64,000 nucleotides of DNA from contig NC_135251.1 of NCBI RefSeq assembly GCF_964204865.1, forward strand, positions 6,262,001 through 6,326,000. The letters run 5' to 3'. Positions 34,116 to 45,690 of this stretch are shown here, piece after piece. The position numbers were made by a program, and so were the translations under genes. The DNA is from Styela clava (lineage: Eukaryota; Chordata; Ascidiacea; Stolidobranchia; Styelidae). Position 1 is the stretch's first letter, and every line of letters starts with the position of its first letter. The notes below the pieces were generated by a model. It worked only from the letters and a program-made list of their open reading frames with translations, did not search any database and was not told the origin of the DNA.

Positions 34116-34473
34116 TTATAACATTGTTTCATCATCGTAACCCGTCTGTGCTAGTCTACAAAAGCCATATTATGACTTCACTATGTTATTGCTTGTTATA
34201 TCACAAATATCGATAGAAAATGCAAACGACATTCTAACTTCCGCGTAAAAGAGTGGTCATCGTGTATTAACAAGTATGACAAGATAAGGAACTCGAAACG
34301 ATCCCTGATTAATGCAACGCAATACAAAACAGTCAGCTTCCTGTATCAACTATGTGTTACTCAGTGTAATATTCCTAGCTGTTTCAAAACTTGCCTTCAA
34401 TAAAGCTACCTTTACTTCACATATGTATCTTTGATTCGAAAGATTTGATTTGAAAGAAAACAGATCAAAAAAT

Positions 34474-34869
34474 GGGCGTTCCAAAAGTGTGTCTACCGAT
34501 ATGAAGGGAACTAATTTTGTTTACATCAAGTTGTGTAAAGGAACTGAAACCTATGGGCAGGGGGGATATTCGGTTCCATTACATTTGAACCCACGTACAT
34601 TTGAACCCACGACAATTGCACCTGCATGCCATTGCACCTATAGAATTCTTTTTGGGTTTACGGATATTTGAACCCATACTAACCTAACCCATGGGTTTTA
34701 GCACCCGCATATAGATTGAACCCGCGGATATACACATGGGTTCAAATGTACGGTCACCGTATATTCACTTTGCTAACACAGACAGAACTCGTAATAGAAC
34801 TAAAAGAATGAAAATAGGAATAAAATTATGGCCTAACCCTAACCTGGTACACACACTACGGGAGCACCC
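34474..34869 (+). mobile_element. Foldback element family L with a nested insertion
   Basis: Ends GGGCGTTCCAAAAGTGTG and CACACTACGGGAGCACC. The body matches 23768-23970 but is interrupted at 34572-34760. Confidence 0.75.
34572..34760. mobile_element. Nested 189-bp MITE with TTTGAACCC repeats
   Basis: Ends GGTTCCATTACATTTGAACC and GGTTCAAATGTACGGTCACC are imperfect inverted repeats. Flanked by atattc on each side (34566-34571, 34761-34766). The 23.8-kb family L copy shows the uninterrupted site GGGGTATATTCACTTGG. Inside are further CATTTGAACCCA and GGATATTTGAACCCAT repeats. Confidence 0.75.
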
Positions 34870-34899
34870 AAAGATTGGTGGTGTACCAATAACTGCATA

Positions 34900-35570
34900 G
34901 CACTGTAACTATAACTTAACATAGTCTCACCCACGATGAACAGAATCAAAGCAGGCACATTAAGAATGAGCCATACCGGTATATTCCAATCTCACCAATG
35001 TTTAACACAAACACTCATTTCAACGTAAGCTACATTCTGCTTAACGCACCTCCAAAAGCTGTACGTAAAATTGAAATGTATAAGGACACTGATAAGTACT
35101 CATCCTAGCCTAACCTAAGGTAAACAGAATCAAAGAAGCACAATAAAAATGAGCGGTTGAGATATACCGGTGTATCAAAATTTCACCAAAATGTAATACA
35201 AACACTCATTTTATGCAATGTGAGCTACAGTCTGCTTCCTCTACCACGACGCTGATGCACTTCCCAAAGCTCGACTTCCAATACACCGCACCCAACTTAC
35301 CTCACCAATCACCATCCCTGGTATATTTGAGCAAAATACCGCTTATCTGTTCCCAAAAACTTTTTTGAATTAGGGTATTGCCCAGGCATCCAACTCATTT
35401 TAAACACAACCGATGATAAACAGAAATCGAAGAAAACACGTCAGACAATTATAAGCCAAGCTATACCAGTATCGGTATATCAAAAATTCATAATCATTTT
35501 ATCACAATCCTCATTTCAAGCAATGCGCACAGTTTTCTCTGTCAAGCCGAACTACATGTTTTGTAGCCGC
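34900..35570. repeat. Three diverged tandem copies, ~200-290-bp spacing
   Basis: Each copy runs GA(T/G)(G/A)AACAGAATCAAAG, ATACCGGT(A/G)TAT, ACAAACACTCATTT, then GCTACA(T/G)TCTGCTT. Copies begin near 34930, 35115 and 35405. Confidence 0.65.
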
Positions 35571-35624
35571 TTATGCAGTATTTAAAGCCGGCTTTAAAAA
35601 TTTAAATGTATATGAACACTGATT

Positions 35625-35700
35625 AGGACAGTGCAATACACAGTTTCATTTGACAAGCGTGGAATGCATTTGTTAACGCTGCACATACCGTTCCCAAAGA
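35625..35700. repeat. Short dispersed repeat, also at 37480-37555
   Basis: GACAAGCGTGGAATGCAT followed by GTTAACGCTGCACAT is shared by both sites in the same orientation. Confidence 0.6.
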
Positions 35701-35814
35701 TGGTCGTTGATGACGTAGAATTAACCCCGGTATGCGGAAGTATCTTACAGACAATAGGGAAACTGCACTGCTAAAAATAAGCGGTAAATGTACACGCTTT
35801 TGCAAGTAAACTAA

Positions 35815-35956
35815 AGTCCATACATCTGAAACAATTAAATCGTTGAAACTGTTAAACTATTCCCATATCAGACATGAACTGGTAACCGGGCAAGAGGCCG
35901 TGGTTCGCTATATGATTAAGCCGTCTTATCGGCTTTCTTCTCCCCCGGGATAAATA
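35815..35956 (+). repeat. SINE-like family H, best-preserved 3' end
   Basis: GAGGCCGTGGTTCGCTATAT, ATTAAGCCGTCTTATCGGCT and CCCCCGGGATAAATATG define the family's 3' end, which also contains a small GCCG...CGGC hairpin. Confidence 0.7.
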
Positions 35957-36341
35957 TGAAAATTATACATAAATTGTTTGAGAACAATAATTTGCGTGTA
36001 TATGCATATTATTTGATCGATACTATAAAACCAATTAAGTTAGTACAACTGTTAAAGTCATATCATCAACAGGGTTTTCATAGTAATTCGAAAAAAGGAT
36101 GCTGTCGCCCTTTGTCAGTTACAAATTATGTCTGCTTTTTTACAAGCTTTCACTTCGCACAAGATTTTGTGTTAGCATACTCTCACACGTTATTTATCAC
36201 GCAAGGTTATGAGCATGAATTTGAAGCCAATTCGTGAGGCCTCAACAATGTCAGGTCTAACGCCCTATCAACTAAAGTACTGAACCACTAAAATACATTT
36301 TCGGTCGAGGCGGGCAAGATGAGATCTGACAACTATTCTAA

Positions 36342-36636
36342 CGAGAATATCGGTCTGAGACCGAAGACTTATTGATCAAAAGTTAGGGATCCCCAAAAAC
36401 AGCGCTCTTACTTCATAGTGACACCTTGTGTTCCATCACTAATTAATTAATATCTCGCTAATTATACGACATAATTCATCCAAAATCAATAGGCTTCTGG
36501 TCCGAGATAGGATGAATGCACATGCAAAATTTTGAGCATATTCAATCTCGCTTTCGTGAGATATCGCGTGCATCTAACAGACAGACAGACAAATACCGAT
36601 CAACATACTTACCGATTGAAATTGATAAGTAATTAG
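36342..36636 (+). mobile_element. Dispersed element family B, copy
   Basis: CGAGAATATCGGTCTGAG to ATTGATAAGTAATTAG, with the ACAGACAGACAAATACC stretch. 295 bp. Confidence 0.8.
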
Positions 36637-38109
36637 CTTCACACCGCCCTTAAAAAATTGTTTTCGCCCCCTTGTGGGACGTGTCTTATCGATTGGGAAC
36701 CGCTGGTATAGGGTTTACTATCCGCACTCCCGAAACTACATAAATTTATAAAATCCGTTATTACATGAATAATTTTGACGGGCGGTCGAAAACATGGGCG
36801 TTGTGCCACTATGTACCGATGACCATCACAGTTTCGCATAGTCCGTTACCAATACCATATAGCAAAAAATGGTAAATATTAACAAAATTCAACCGTTACT
36901 AAAGCTCATTTAAAGTTGAAAAAAACTACTTTGCCAATTTATTTTAGAATATGCATTCATGGTGACCAATATTGACATATCTTTTATTGGTAACGATAAA
37001 ACGTGTTGAGAATATATTTTATTTGCATTGATATTGAAATTTTAGTTAACTTCACTTTATTTTTAGGTACAGTACTTATCAGATTAGCTCCGAGATAAAG
37101 CGTGTTAAAATTTTCTACGAAAATAAACAATTTTGATAACAAACACGAAAAATATTTAATTCCCGCACGTTTGGGTCTTTAATTTTCCTACAATTTTTTG
37201 GATATACTGGATATTTACTTATTTTTTATTTTAAATAGAGCGTGTCGTTGGTGTTTTTTTCGAATTTCACATTTTTGCATTAGTGACGGGGGCTTAGTAA
37301 AAAAGATCCGATGTTAATTCATTCTAGTTTAAACTATAATATATTTTTACCTAAAACATATTCTGCCTTGCTCGGAGCAAAAAAGGTCTGAATATGTACT
37401 TTAAAAAACTTTGAAACTATGATAATACTTGCGCTATTGGGAGAGAAATCGACCCAGTGGAATTCAATCGTATAAAACACAAACAGTTTCATATGACAAG
37501 CGTGGAATGCATGCGTTAACGCTGCACATGCCCTTCCTAAGTTTTTCAACTACCTGTACCTAGGTACTCACGGAAATTTCACTCAGGAAATTCCTCACTC
37601 GGAAAGTTTCACAAGTTTCAACACTAACCATCATTAAGATCGTTTGATTAATTTTCTGTGTAATGTCATATTTCTTGTTGAATTTTCGGACACTCAACTA
37701 TCGGATCTTTTTTTGTAGAAAACCCCGACAAAAGGACTCCCCCACCAACGTTCAAACTAAGAAAATTAGTCAAAATAAATCATTCCTAACCAAACTCTAA
37801 ACCTAACTGAATAATTACTAATTTGTTATTTCAAAAGGTGGCGGGTGTGTTGTTTTATCAAATCTCACATTATTGCATTAGCGGCTGTGGCTTTGTACAA
37901 AATATCAAGAATATGAAGTTTTCACCCAGCTAACTGTATCAAATCTCTCTATCATAATATTTGCGCCACCGAGGCCGCACTAAATACCCGACCGCATAGT
38001 TTGTTTAACGTTCTGTTGATTGTTTGTTGTTTACCCAGGTGCAATTCGCACTATAGAGTGACCTTTATGTTATTTATTGAATCAAATGTTATAACAGTGC
38101 GCTTTCGTA
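36637..38109. other. Gene-free stretch
   Basis: No gene. Only the short repeat at 37480-37555 noted above. Confidence 0.4.
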
Positions 38110-38355
38110 GTGGCGTACGTTTTGGATATTGAAAGGGGAGTATTTAAAGTTGATGGTGTCATAGAAACATATTACGTCAGGCTCTTTAGGAGTGGCGTGT
38201 ATTTTTGGAAATTGTAAGGGGAGTATTCAAAGTTGATGATGTCATAAAAAAAAATAACGTCATGATCTTTAGGGGTGGCGTGCATTTTTGAAAATTGGAA
38301 GAGGAATATGTAAAATTGATGACGTCATAGAAACGTATTACGTCATTGAATAAAT
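38110..38355. repeat. Three-copy tandem repeat, 82-83-bp unit
   Basis: GTGGCGT starts at 38110, 38192 and 38275. Each unit continues through a GGGGAGTAT-like string, AA(A)GTTGATG and a TGACGTCAT-type site. Confidence 0.85.
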
Positions 38356-38629
38356 ACCCGCTCGTGTGTGAGGTCTTCCAAGTTATTCAAACACTTTTTT
38401 TATCTACAAAGTTCGGGTTTCCAACATTTCTGGAATTTCTCGAATGGATATTACTGCTTTTCTCGTGTCTATCTGCCGTGCGCCTTTGTGGCACTACATC
38501 CCTAAATCATTTTTTTAATATTAATTTTACTCAGTCAGGTACCCTTCAACTTAAATTAGAAAGAAACCACCTCCGTTTCGAATTAAACTTGCATCTAAGA
38601 GCCCTCGCCTAAAAATAGCAATGAACTTT

Positions 38630-38790
38630 TAACACTCTAAGAGCATATATTTATTTCGTTAAAAAAAACATCGCCCAGAGTAAGTTTTCAAACTTTCACC
38701 TAAAAGTAAGAAGAGTACTGATAGACAAGACATTGATAACCACTGACGCACTCGGTAAAAGTAAGGTCCCTAACTTTCAAGTCAAAACGA
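38630..38790. repeat. Diverged third copy of the 39347/40711 direct repeat
   Basis: Shares the order ATATATTT, CGCCCAGAGTAAG, AGTACTGATAGA with the other two copies, with more change. Confidence 0.45.
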
Positions 38791-38847
38791 AATAAGAACT
38801 AATAGAAGAAGTTGTAAGAGACCGTTTCCCACACAACTAACTATATA

Positions 38848-39058
38848 CGGTGTCCATAAAGTCCTAAATTTTTTTGGAATTGAAAAAGGAATTTATCGAT
38901 ACCATATATTGTTTTGGCCCTCACAGATGTATTTTAAATTAAGTAAAAATACTCAAACAATTACTAATTAAAAGACAACAAACCTGGTTAAGATAAATTG
39001 AGAACTGACTTCATAACAAAGTTGAAATTGTAAAATAACTTTAAAATGGACACTTTGT
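38848..39058 (+). mobile_element. Tc1/mariner-like MITE, GTGTCCATAAAG ends
   Basis: TA precedes CGGTGTCCATAAAGTCC and TA follows TGGACACTTTG. The interior matches 61504-61717 in reverse and a fragment at 54900-55015 (AAACAATTACTAATTAAAAG; AGAACTGACTTCATAAC). Confidence 0.7.
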
Positions 39059-39346
39059 ATATTGTGATGAAGACGCCGTATATAGCAGTTCGCACAATTC
39101 GAGTGCCAATGTGCGGAAAACATAATCAGAAATCGGATCCAACCATCGGCTGCACGCATTTTAACCTTATTGATGGCTGAAACTTATGAAAGTTTAAAAA
39201 GGCCGAAAACTGGAAGTAGCTTCCCCAATTCTGTATTGCTGTATGAGAAATCTAACTAGAAATAGGCAACACCAGTCCTAAGCGCTCTATTAGTTTTTAA
39301 TTGAGAAAGAGCCCTCGACAAAAATTGCAGGAGAATTCTAACACGC

Positions 39347-39527
39347 TAAGTGTATATATTTTCCAAAAAAGGTCGTTCAAAGTAAGATACCGGATTAAAG
39401 CGAAACTAGTACTGGTAGAAAGAGTTGTACTGTATGAGAAACAGAATTAGCAAATATGTGACACCCTTCCTAAGCATTCTAAGCACACTTTGCGCTTTTT
39501 GAATAATAATTCTTTGTCTTAACCCTG
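39347..39527. repeat. Direct repeat, copy 1 (~180 bp)
   Basis: From GCTAAGTGTATATATTTTCC to TTCTTTGTCTTAACCC, matching 40711-40890 throughout, including AAAGAGTTGTACTGTATGA and CACTTTGCGCTTTTTGAAT. Confidence 0.85.
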
Positions 39528-40710
39528 AAACGTTTGCGCAATACGCCCTTTTATAATATTAAAAAAACTGTAAGTTTAACCGAATTTTCATGTATTTACA
39601 TAATTCCTCATTACAAAAAATGTAAAAATCCAAATAAACGCTTCCATCAAATTTCGTATATACAACATATCCCCAAATCCCCACCATACAAAGACGAATT
39701 TATATTTTAAATGTCGTCTTTTCAAATTACCCATAAATATATTAATGCAATGTAATTGAGAAGCTGAAATTACCTTGAAAGACAACTAACCTTTTCTATT
39801 TTTAACAGTTCATTATCCACAATACATGATTTAATATTTAGTTAGATTTATTTGTATAACCTGGCCACTTGAAATTCTCAATATTCTAATGTCCTACCAT
39901 ACTTGGTACGTATATAAATGTGGTATATTATTAAAGGCCGAGCGTGATCAAGTGTGATATTTAATAATTAAATGCCAACATAGATTAATATACTCAACAG
40001 TCATTTGTTTATGACATCACACAAAGCATTGACAAGCGGTTATGATTAAACAAAAATTCAATTCAGGCGTCTTCAGCTTTAGTATTTGTCTTCTATTTTA
40101 TTGCTAGGGCGTTTTTTACGCTTTTCGTTCCGATTACGGTTCTGTACAAGATTACTGTTACCTACAGGGGGGTAGCCCTGGTTGAGGGTCGCAACCCCCC
40201 CTTTAAAATATAAAAGAGCGTTTTTTTGTATCATGCATTGCAATTTTTCGCTGCTTAAGACGTATTTTTGAAGCGTCAAAACTTCGCATTCTTCGTCCCT
40301 TGATACGTAACAAGCTAATATTTTTTCGAATTGCTAAGCCCGGTGCTTTTCAAACCTGTATGATCCGTGGCCTCTCAACGACTATCGACTTTTTTCATTA
40401 AAAATAACTAGTTTTGCTTCAAAAGGCTCCATTTTGTTCATGACATCAGGCGAGTCTTGCCAAGCGGTTTTGTTTGAATATTTCATTAGAATTAACATAA
40501 CAAATTTTCTGGGCGTTTTTGCATTGTCTCTCCGAACAAGGCTATTCAGCTTGAGTAGTTGCATTTATTTTATTTATATATGAAACGTTTTGCCAAGCCT
40601 TCCACTCAAAACAAGGGGGTTTGTACAAAAATTCACTGGCAAGTAGGGTGTAACTATTTCCAGAGGGCAATGGAGCTACCGTGTTTAGTTGCAGGTTGAA
40701 AACCCGTTCG
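39528..40710. other. Gene-free stretch between direct repeats
   Basis: A GGGGGGTAGCCC ... GGGTCGCAACCCCCCC segment near 40167-40200 may be part of an old element. No gene. Confidence 0.4.
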
Positions 40711-40890
40711 CTAAGTGTATACATTTTTCAAAAAAGATCGCTTAAAGTAAATTACCGGACTAAAAGCGAAAAAAATACTGATAAAAAGAGTTGTACTGTA
40801 TGAAAAACAGAATCAGCAAATATGCATCACCCTTCTTAAGCATTCTAGGCACACTTTGCGCTTTTTGAATATTAATTCTTTGTTTTAACC
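40711..40890. repeat. Direct repeat, copy 2 (~180 bp)
   Basis: Same orientation as 39347-39527, 1.36 kb away; the sequence order is fully conserved. Confidence 0.85.
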
Positions 40891-42192
40891 CCGTTGTTTA
40901 TTACTAATAGACCCCGGGCGTTCCCTCTTAACGTTGTCCTGTCAAGTCGTTCACTAAAACCCGATACTTATCTTCATCTTATTTACTCACTATAATCCTG
41001 TATTGCTTCATTGGCACTTCAGTAAATGCTCTTAACTTTGCTCTTGTATCAGTCTTATTTACTTTCAAGTAAGTATGTGTAGCCTACTAGCTTTCTAGTT
41101 TTTCTCCGCAAAATTACTCACATATTAATCTATTCTTCTCTGAGCGAGTACACGTGACCTTGCTTCGAGCAAATTTTTGAACGAAACCAACAATACACCC
41201 AAAAAAATACTCTAGCATATTCAAAGGCACAGAAAATGCTGTCCCTCGCAGAAAGACAGTAACGACAGCTCAACAGCTTTTTCCAACAAATAGCTTGAAG
41301 TATATAAAACTATAAAAAGACATTTAATTTTACATAAATTTCAACAGTGTAATATCGCATCTTTTTTATGCCAAGCCGAAACCAGTCTTGAAAACAAAAA
41401 GCCAATCTCACAATATTAAGACTTGAGTACCTCTTCGAGAGAAGATAAGTATTCTCAAGTGCCACTTGATGTCGCTCAATGAGAGCCAATAAATCCTCTT
41501 TTCTTTTATGTTAAGAATCAAATTTTCATAACGCGCGCTTGATATGGTTTTCGATATAAAAAAATTGTGTATTTAAGTGTAAATTCACAGTAATTTAAAC
41601 TCATAATAAAAATGTATGAACATATGAAAGCATATGTAAGGCAGATTGTTGCCTTATAAGTATATTCATACTTTTGCTATGAGCAATGCTTTTTACAAGA
41701 GTTATCTAATATGCTTAGACTGAGTGATATAATAACATTGAAAGTTTAGTGAAATTTACGATTTTTTTACAAGTGTCTTTGATGGGTATTCTTTATAAAC
41801 TTTGTTTTGACATGACAGTTTGCGGGAGTCCGCGCGGTATATTTTTGTGTGTTTATTTTGAAATTTAGAATTCAGGTTTTGATTTGTTGTTGAAATAAGC
41901 GATGGGCGTGGCTTATATAACCATATAAATAAATTTTGAAGCCTAGATTTTGATTGGTTGGTTTGATAAGCGATCGGCATGGTCACTATTTCTGAATTAA
42001 TAACCTCTGGATATACAAAAAAAACATAAGAATGAGATACCGATATGTTTGAGATGTTGTATAAACGCTTTACTTTCATTCATCACTTTTTTATGGTGCA
42101 ACCTGACAGAAAGCCGTTCAAATAGCGATCTGGAGACTTCTACCAACCCCTATTTCTAACCTGATTTCTGTTAATTGCGGATATTAAAATTT
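40891..42192. other. Gene-free stretch
   Basis: A diverged direct duplication near 41870-41990 (GATTTGTTGTTGAAATAAGC and GATTGGTTGGTTTGATAAGC). No gene recognised. Confidence 0.4.
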
Positions 42193-42303
42193 GGATACTC
42201 CTGGAGTGTGCGCATCAAGATGTCGCACAACCTGAACCCTGATCTGGTACACAACCTGAGTTCAGGTTGTGCGCCATCTTGGTGCGCATACTTCAAGAGG
42301 TCC
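42193..42303. mobile_element. Foldback element family E, near-full copy
   Basis: GGATACTCCTGGAGTGTGCG and CGCATACTTCAAGAGGTCC ends, with AAGATGTCGCACAACCTGAA and its inverse inside. About 111 bp. Confidence 0.8.
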
Positions 42304-42783
42304 GAAATTTGATTCCGACTGGAGAAAAAAATGAGCGTATTAAATAAAAAAAAATTGCAAATTAATAATCACTAAAATGGAAGAGAAATATCGGCTAATA
42401 TGAATGTGTTTGAGCTATATAATAAAGAGTTCTGACATTTTTCTTTATTCGAAGATTGTCACACATCTGCTGCGGAAAAGGCTCAGATGAGTGGTTTCAA
42501 AAGTTGACTCACCGGGGGACAAAATTAGAAGCGGAAAGATATTCGCGGGCCGAGAGAGGGAAGCGCTCGCAGAGGGGCCGATATTGCTACATATAATTAG
42601 GATAATTAGTTATAATTGAATTACTACGAATATACACGTGGCTACACACTGTGATAATGACGTAACAATTGGCGGTTTCTAGAACACAAAATAGTAAAAA
42701 CATAAAGTATTGAAAGTATTTCACTCATGTTCGGCCTCGTTACGCGGGCCGCAGGCCGCGGCTTGGGAACCATTGTTCTAGAG

Positions 42784-43208
42784 CAGTGTGGTCCAAATCC
42801 AGGCCCGCGGGCCACATGTGGACCGCCGCTTTATTGTCTGTGGCCCGCGTCACATTCGGAGAGTAATCAAAAAATCGCATTTCGTGTAGTTTCGTAATAA
42901 AATTATTCAGAAAATTTGTTTGACATATTGTTACATCACTACTGTGACTGAATTGACTAGTGTTATGACTAGCTGAGGCAACTAGCGAAGTGGAATGATG
43001 TGCTTGGCAATTATTATCTGGCTTTCTATCTTTTTAGTTGAGAATATACGCTAACAATATAGGCATCATAGAAAACTAAAAATCGAATGCGGAATAAAAG
43101 TGTTTGTTTTGTATTGCACTATTTACCTATTCTTGGCACTATTGTGGCCCGCTAACAATGCAAAAAGAATTCTGTGGCCCGCGAAGCCGACAACCTTGGA
43201 CCACCCTG
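42784..43208 (+). mobile_element. hAT-like element family C, perfect TSD
   Basis: Starts CAGTGTGGTCCAAATCC and ends CTTGGACCACCCTG. ttctagag is duplicated at 42776-42783 and 43209-43216. 425 bp, with an internal deletion relative to the 20376 copy. Confidence 0.93.
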
Positions 43209-44035
43209 TTCTAGAGATAATAGACCAATGATACGCAAGGATATACTATATTTCTGGAAGGAATAGAAATATTCTCTTTTTCACTTGCCCTGTGTTTGAT
43301 TAAATTCGTTGCCGATAAGAAGCGCGTGAGGAATTAAATTCATCTTAACGAGGGAAACTCTTGAAAATATGTATCTGAATTTATGAAATTGGTTTGATTG
43401 CTCAGTTGAATAGACCATAGGTTTTCAAATGTGCTCCATATGGAGCCCCCGCGGGCTATTCGTTAAAGTATTTAAAATACTGAATATTTCCAAAACACAA
43501 ATCAGCGAATGCAACCGATTTATCAAATAAATTAATTTTAGTTTACTCAAGAACATCGGTAATAACGATGTTTTTATTTATTTTTATAATTTTTTGTGGG
43601 CTCCGTAGATAATAGTCGACCGCTTCACGGGCTCCCTAACGCCAAAAGAATCCAACAAGATTGGGTAACTTAAAAAGAAACAATCCTGATTGACAATTAA
43701 CAACTCGATTGATTATCTGTAAGGCAATAATACTCCAATCCTCGAAAGCACGCTTGCAAAAATAGGCATTTTATTTTTCATCGTTTATTATTATGATACA
43801 TTCTCGGTACAGTGAACAGGAAACTTTTAAAAGAACAGACTGCTATAAAGAATCAGAATAATGCATGAAATTTTAAAGTTATTAATTCAGTAATGATGAT
43901 TATTATGCACGGTCCAGTGATACAAAAAGTGAGATTTAAGCTTACTCATGGAAAACGTGAAACTGCACAAAAAAAGTCCTTTTCCTCGAGACGTTCTTGT
44001 ATCTCCATTTGGAGAATGGGACTAAAACTGACATG
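43209..44035. other. Gene-free stretch with hAT-like debris
   Basis: TGTGCTCCATATGGAGCCCC near 43430 and GTGGGCTCCGTAGATAATAG near 43600 look like opposite ends of an old GGGCTC-type element. No gene. Confidence 0.4.
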
Positions 44036-44275
44036 ATCAAACTATGACACGCGGGTTAAATCCGGCCCGTTCGGTGGTTCAATTTGGCCCGCCTGATGCT
44101 GCTACAACTAAAACCAAATTTTGATGTGTTAGCTGAAAAATAGCTCAAGGAATTTGTTGAGATTGCGATTAAATTTAGTTTTGGAACGAGACTTATTATT
44201 GTAACACTGTAAATATTGTCCATAAAATGTAACTTTCTATTTCACACTTACATGGCCCACCAGTGCAGGTGGCAA
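44036..44275 (-). repeat. hAT-like element family D, inverted copy
   Basis: TTAAATCCGGCCCGTTCGG, AACCAAATTTTGATGTG and CATAAAATGTAACTTTCT match in inverse the 14670 and 55987 copies. Confidence 0.7.
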
Positions 44276-44447
44276 ATTTTTTTCCGGGTCCAAAACCTTG
44301 CTCACCATTAGCCTAGCTCTACCCAGTGTTCCCCACACTTTTTGAGCTGCGAACCCCTGTTTTACCCTTTTTTTTGACGAACCCCCATTGCATGTCGTTT
44401 CAATTCCTGTGGCTAACCAATGAAAAAGGATAATGTTTCATTTACAT

Positions 44448-44846
44448 CAGGGATGTGCAGCCTTTTTCGCAGGCGGGCCAAATATCAATAACCGGCTGAA
44501 ACCGTGGGCCGCACCTACATTTAACTCAGGCTTTTTTTTGATATTATGGAAGTGCTAGCAAATCAATATGATGCCCATTTTGGAAAAAAATATGTTACCG
44601 AAAAGTGCCATATTTGAAGCCATGAATGTGGATAGTTATCTTGGTTGTGATTTTTCAGTAAAATACGCCAATATTCATTTCCAAATAATTTGCTGTTAAA
44701 TCCTATTCTAGGTTAGATTTAGACAAAATCAATTAATAGTCTAGAACCAAAACTTTTTTAAACTGCTCTCCAGTTGCCTCCGAGGGCCGCACAATTTTCC
44801 CTTGCGGGCCGAATTTGTCCCGCGGGCCGCACTTTGCTCACCTCTG
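44448..44846 (+). mobile_element. hAT-like element with near-perfect TSD
   Basis: Starts CAGGGATGTGCAGCC and ends TGCTCACCTCTG. Flanks atttacat / agttacat agree at 7 of 8 positions. GGGCCGCAC repeats at both ends. 399 bp. Confidence 0.8.
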
Positions 44847-45299
44847 AGTTACATGACAATAACACGAACGATAATAATGTGTTGAATGAGATTGCTTTCG
44901 ACTGCACAATTTATCAATTCTCGGAACAATTTGTGACAAGCAAACTCGGTCCGGCTCTACGGCAAATCTCGACCTGTGTTTTGTCATCAAATTGGTAAGA
45001 GATGAAAATGCTGCCTCACATTTGTGGAGTTTTCTAATTACCCTTTCTGACAGCAATAGATATTCGTCCGTTCGTGTCAAAAATGTGACACATTTTACAT
45101 AAATATAAAAGTTACTGAAAAACTGCAGAAAAATATTAGAGTAAGATTCAACAACATCATAAATAAGATTACGTCTAAAGATTTTCCAACCTACCAGCGA
45201 TATTTCAAATTTTATGTATTGTCCAGCAGTTTTATGTTTCCTGGAGTTCACGTCAGCCAGATGTATAAAAAGCTAATAAAATCGTATTGCTTAGATTGA
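44847..45299. other. Gene-free stretch downstream of the proline-rich gene
   Basis: A 137-codon frame on the - strand (44838-45251) has no recognisable feature and partly overlaps the transposon above. Not called. Confidence 0.4.
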
Positions 45300-45690
45300 A
45301 GATTTGGGTATCAAAGATTAGTTTATTACATAATAATTGAGTAACGCCATGTGATATTAAGTAAAGGCGGGAAATCATAATTATTCTTGACTTATAAGAA
45401 TTCATTGTCGATTTCTGTGGTCGACAGCTTCGAAGGTCATATTTTTAGATGTCAAGGTCAATCATGACTTTCAAGAATTGGTTGCGTAACAATTGAGTAC
45501 GTCACGTGGTATATAATGACGCCAACTATTATCATTTAATACGTTTTACGAAATCAGTGTTGATATTGGCGGGAATACGATCTCAAGGTCATTGTTAGAT
45601 GTCAAGGTTAATCATGACGTTCAAGAATCAGTTTATTACGTAACCATTGATAACGTCACGTAGTATTTAATGGAGGAAACTCATAGTCAT
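45300..45690. repeat. Three tandem copies, ~150-160 bp, reaching into the last exon
   Basis: Core segments TAATTGAGTAACGCCATGTG (near 45338), CAATTGAGTACGTCACGTGG (45489) and CCATTGATAACGTCACGTAG (45644), with repeated TTAGATGTCAAGGT and ATCATGAC between them. The third copy spans the stop codon of the proline-rich gene. Confidence 0.75.

Noticed and set aside
41756..42079. 107-codon - strand frame
   Set aside because: It spans a local diverged duplication, lacks splice partners, and has no domain-like pattern.
44838..45251. 137-codon - strand frame
   Set aside because: It begins in unique AT-rich DNA and ends within a hAT-like element; the composition is unremarkable and no splice partner was found.
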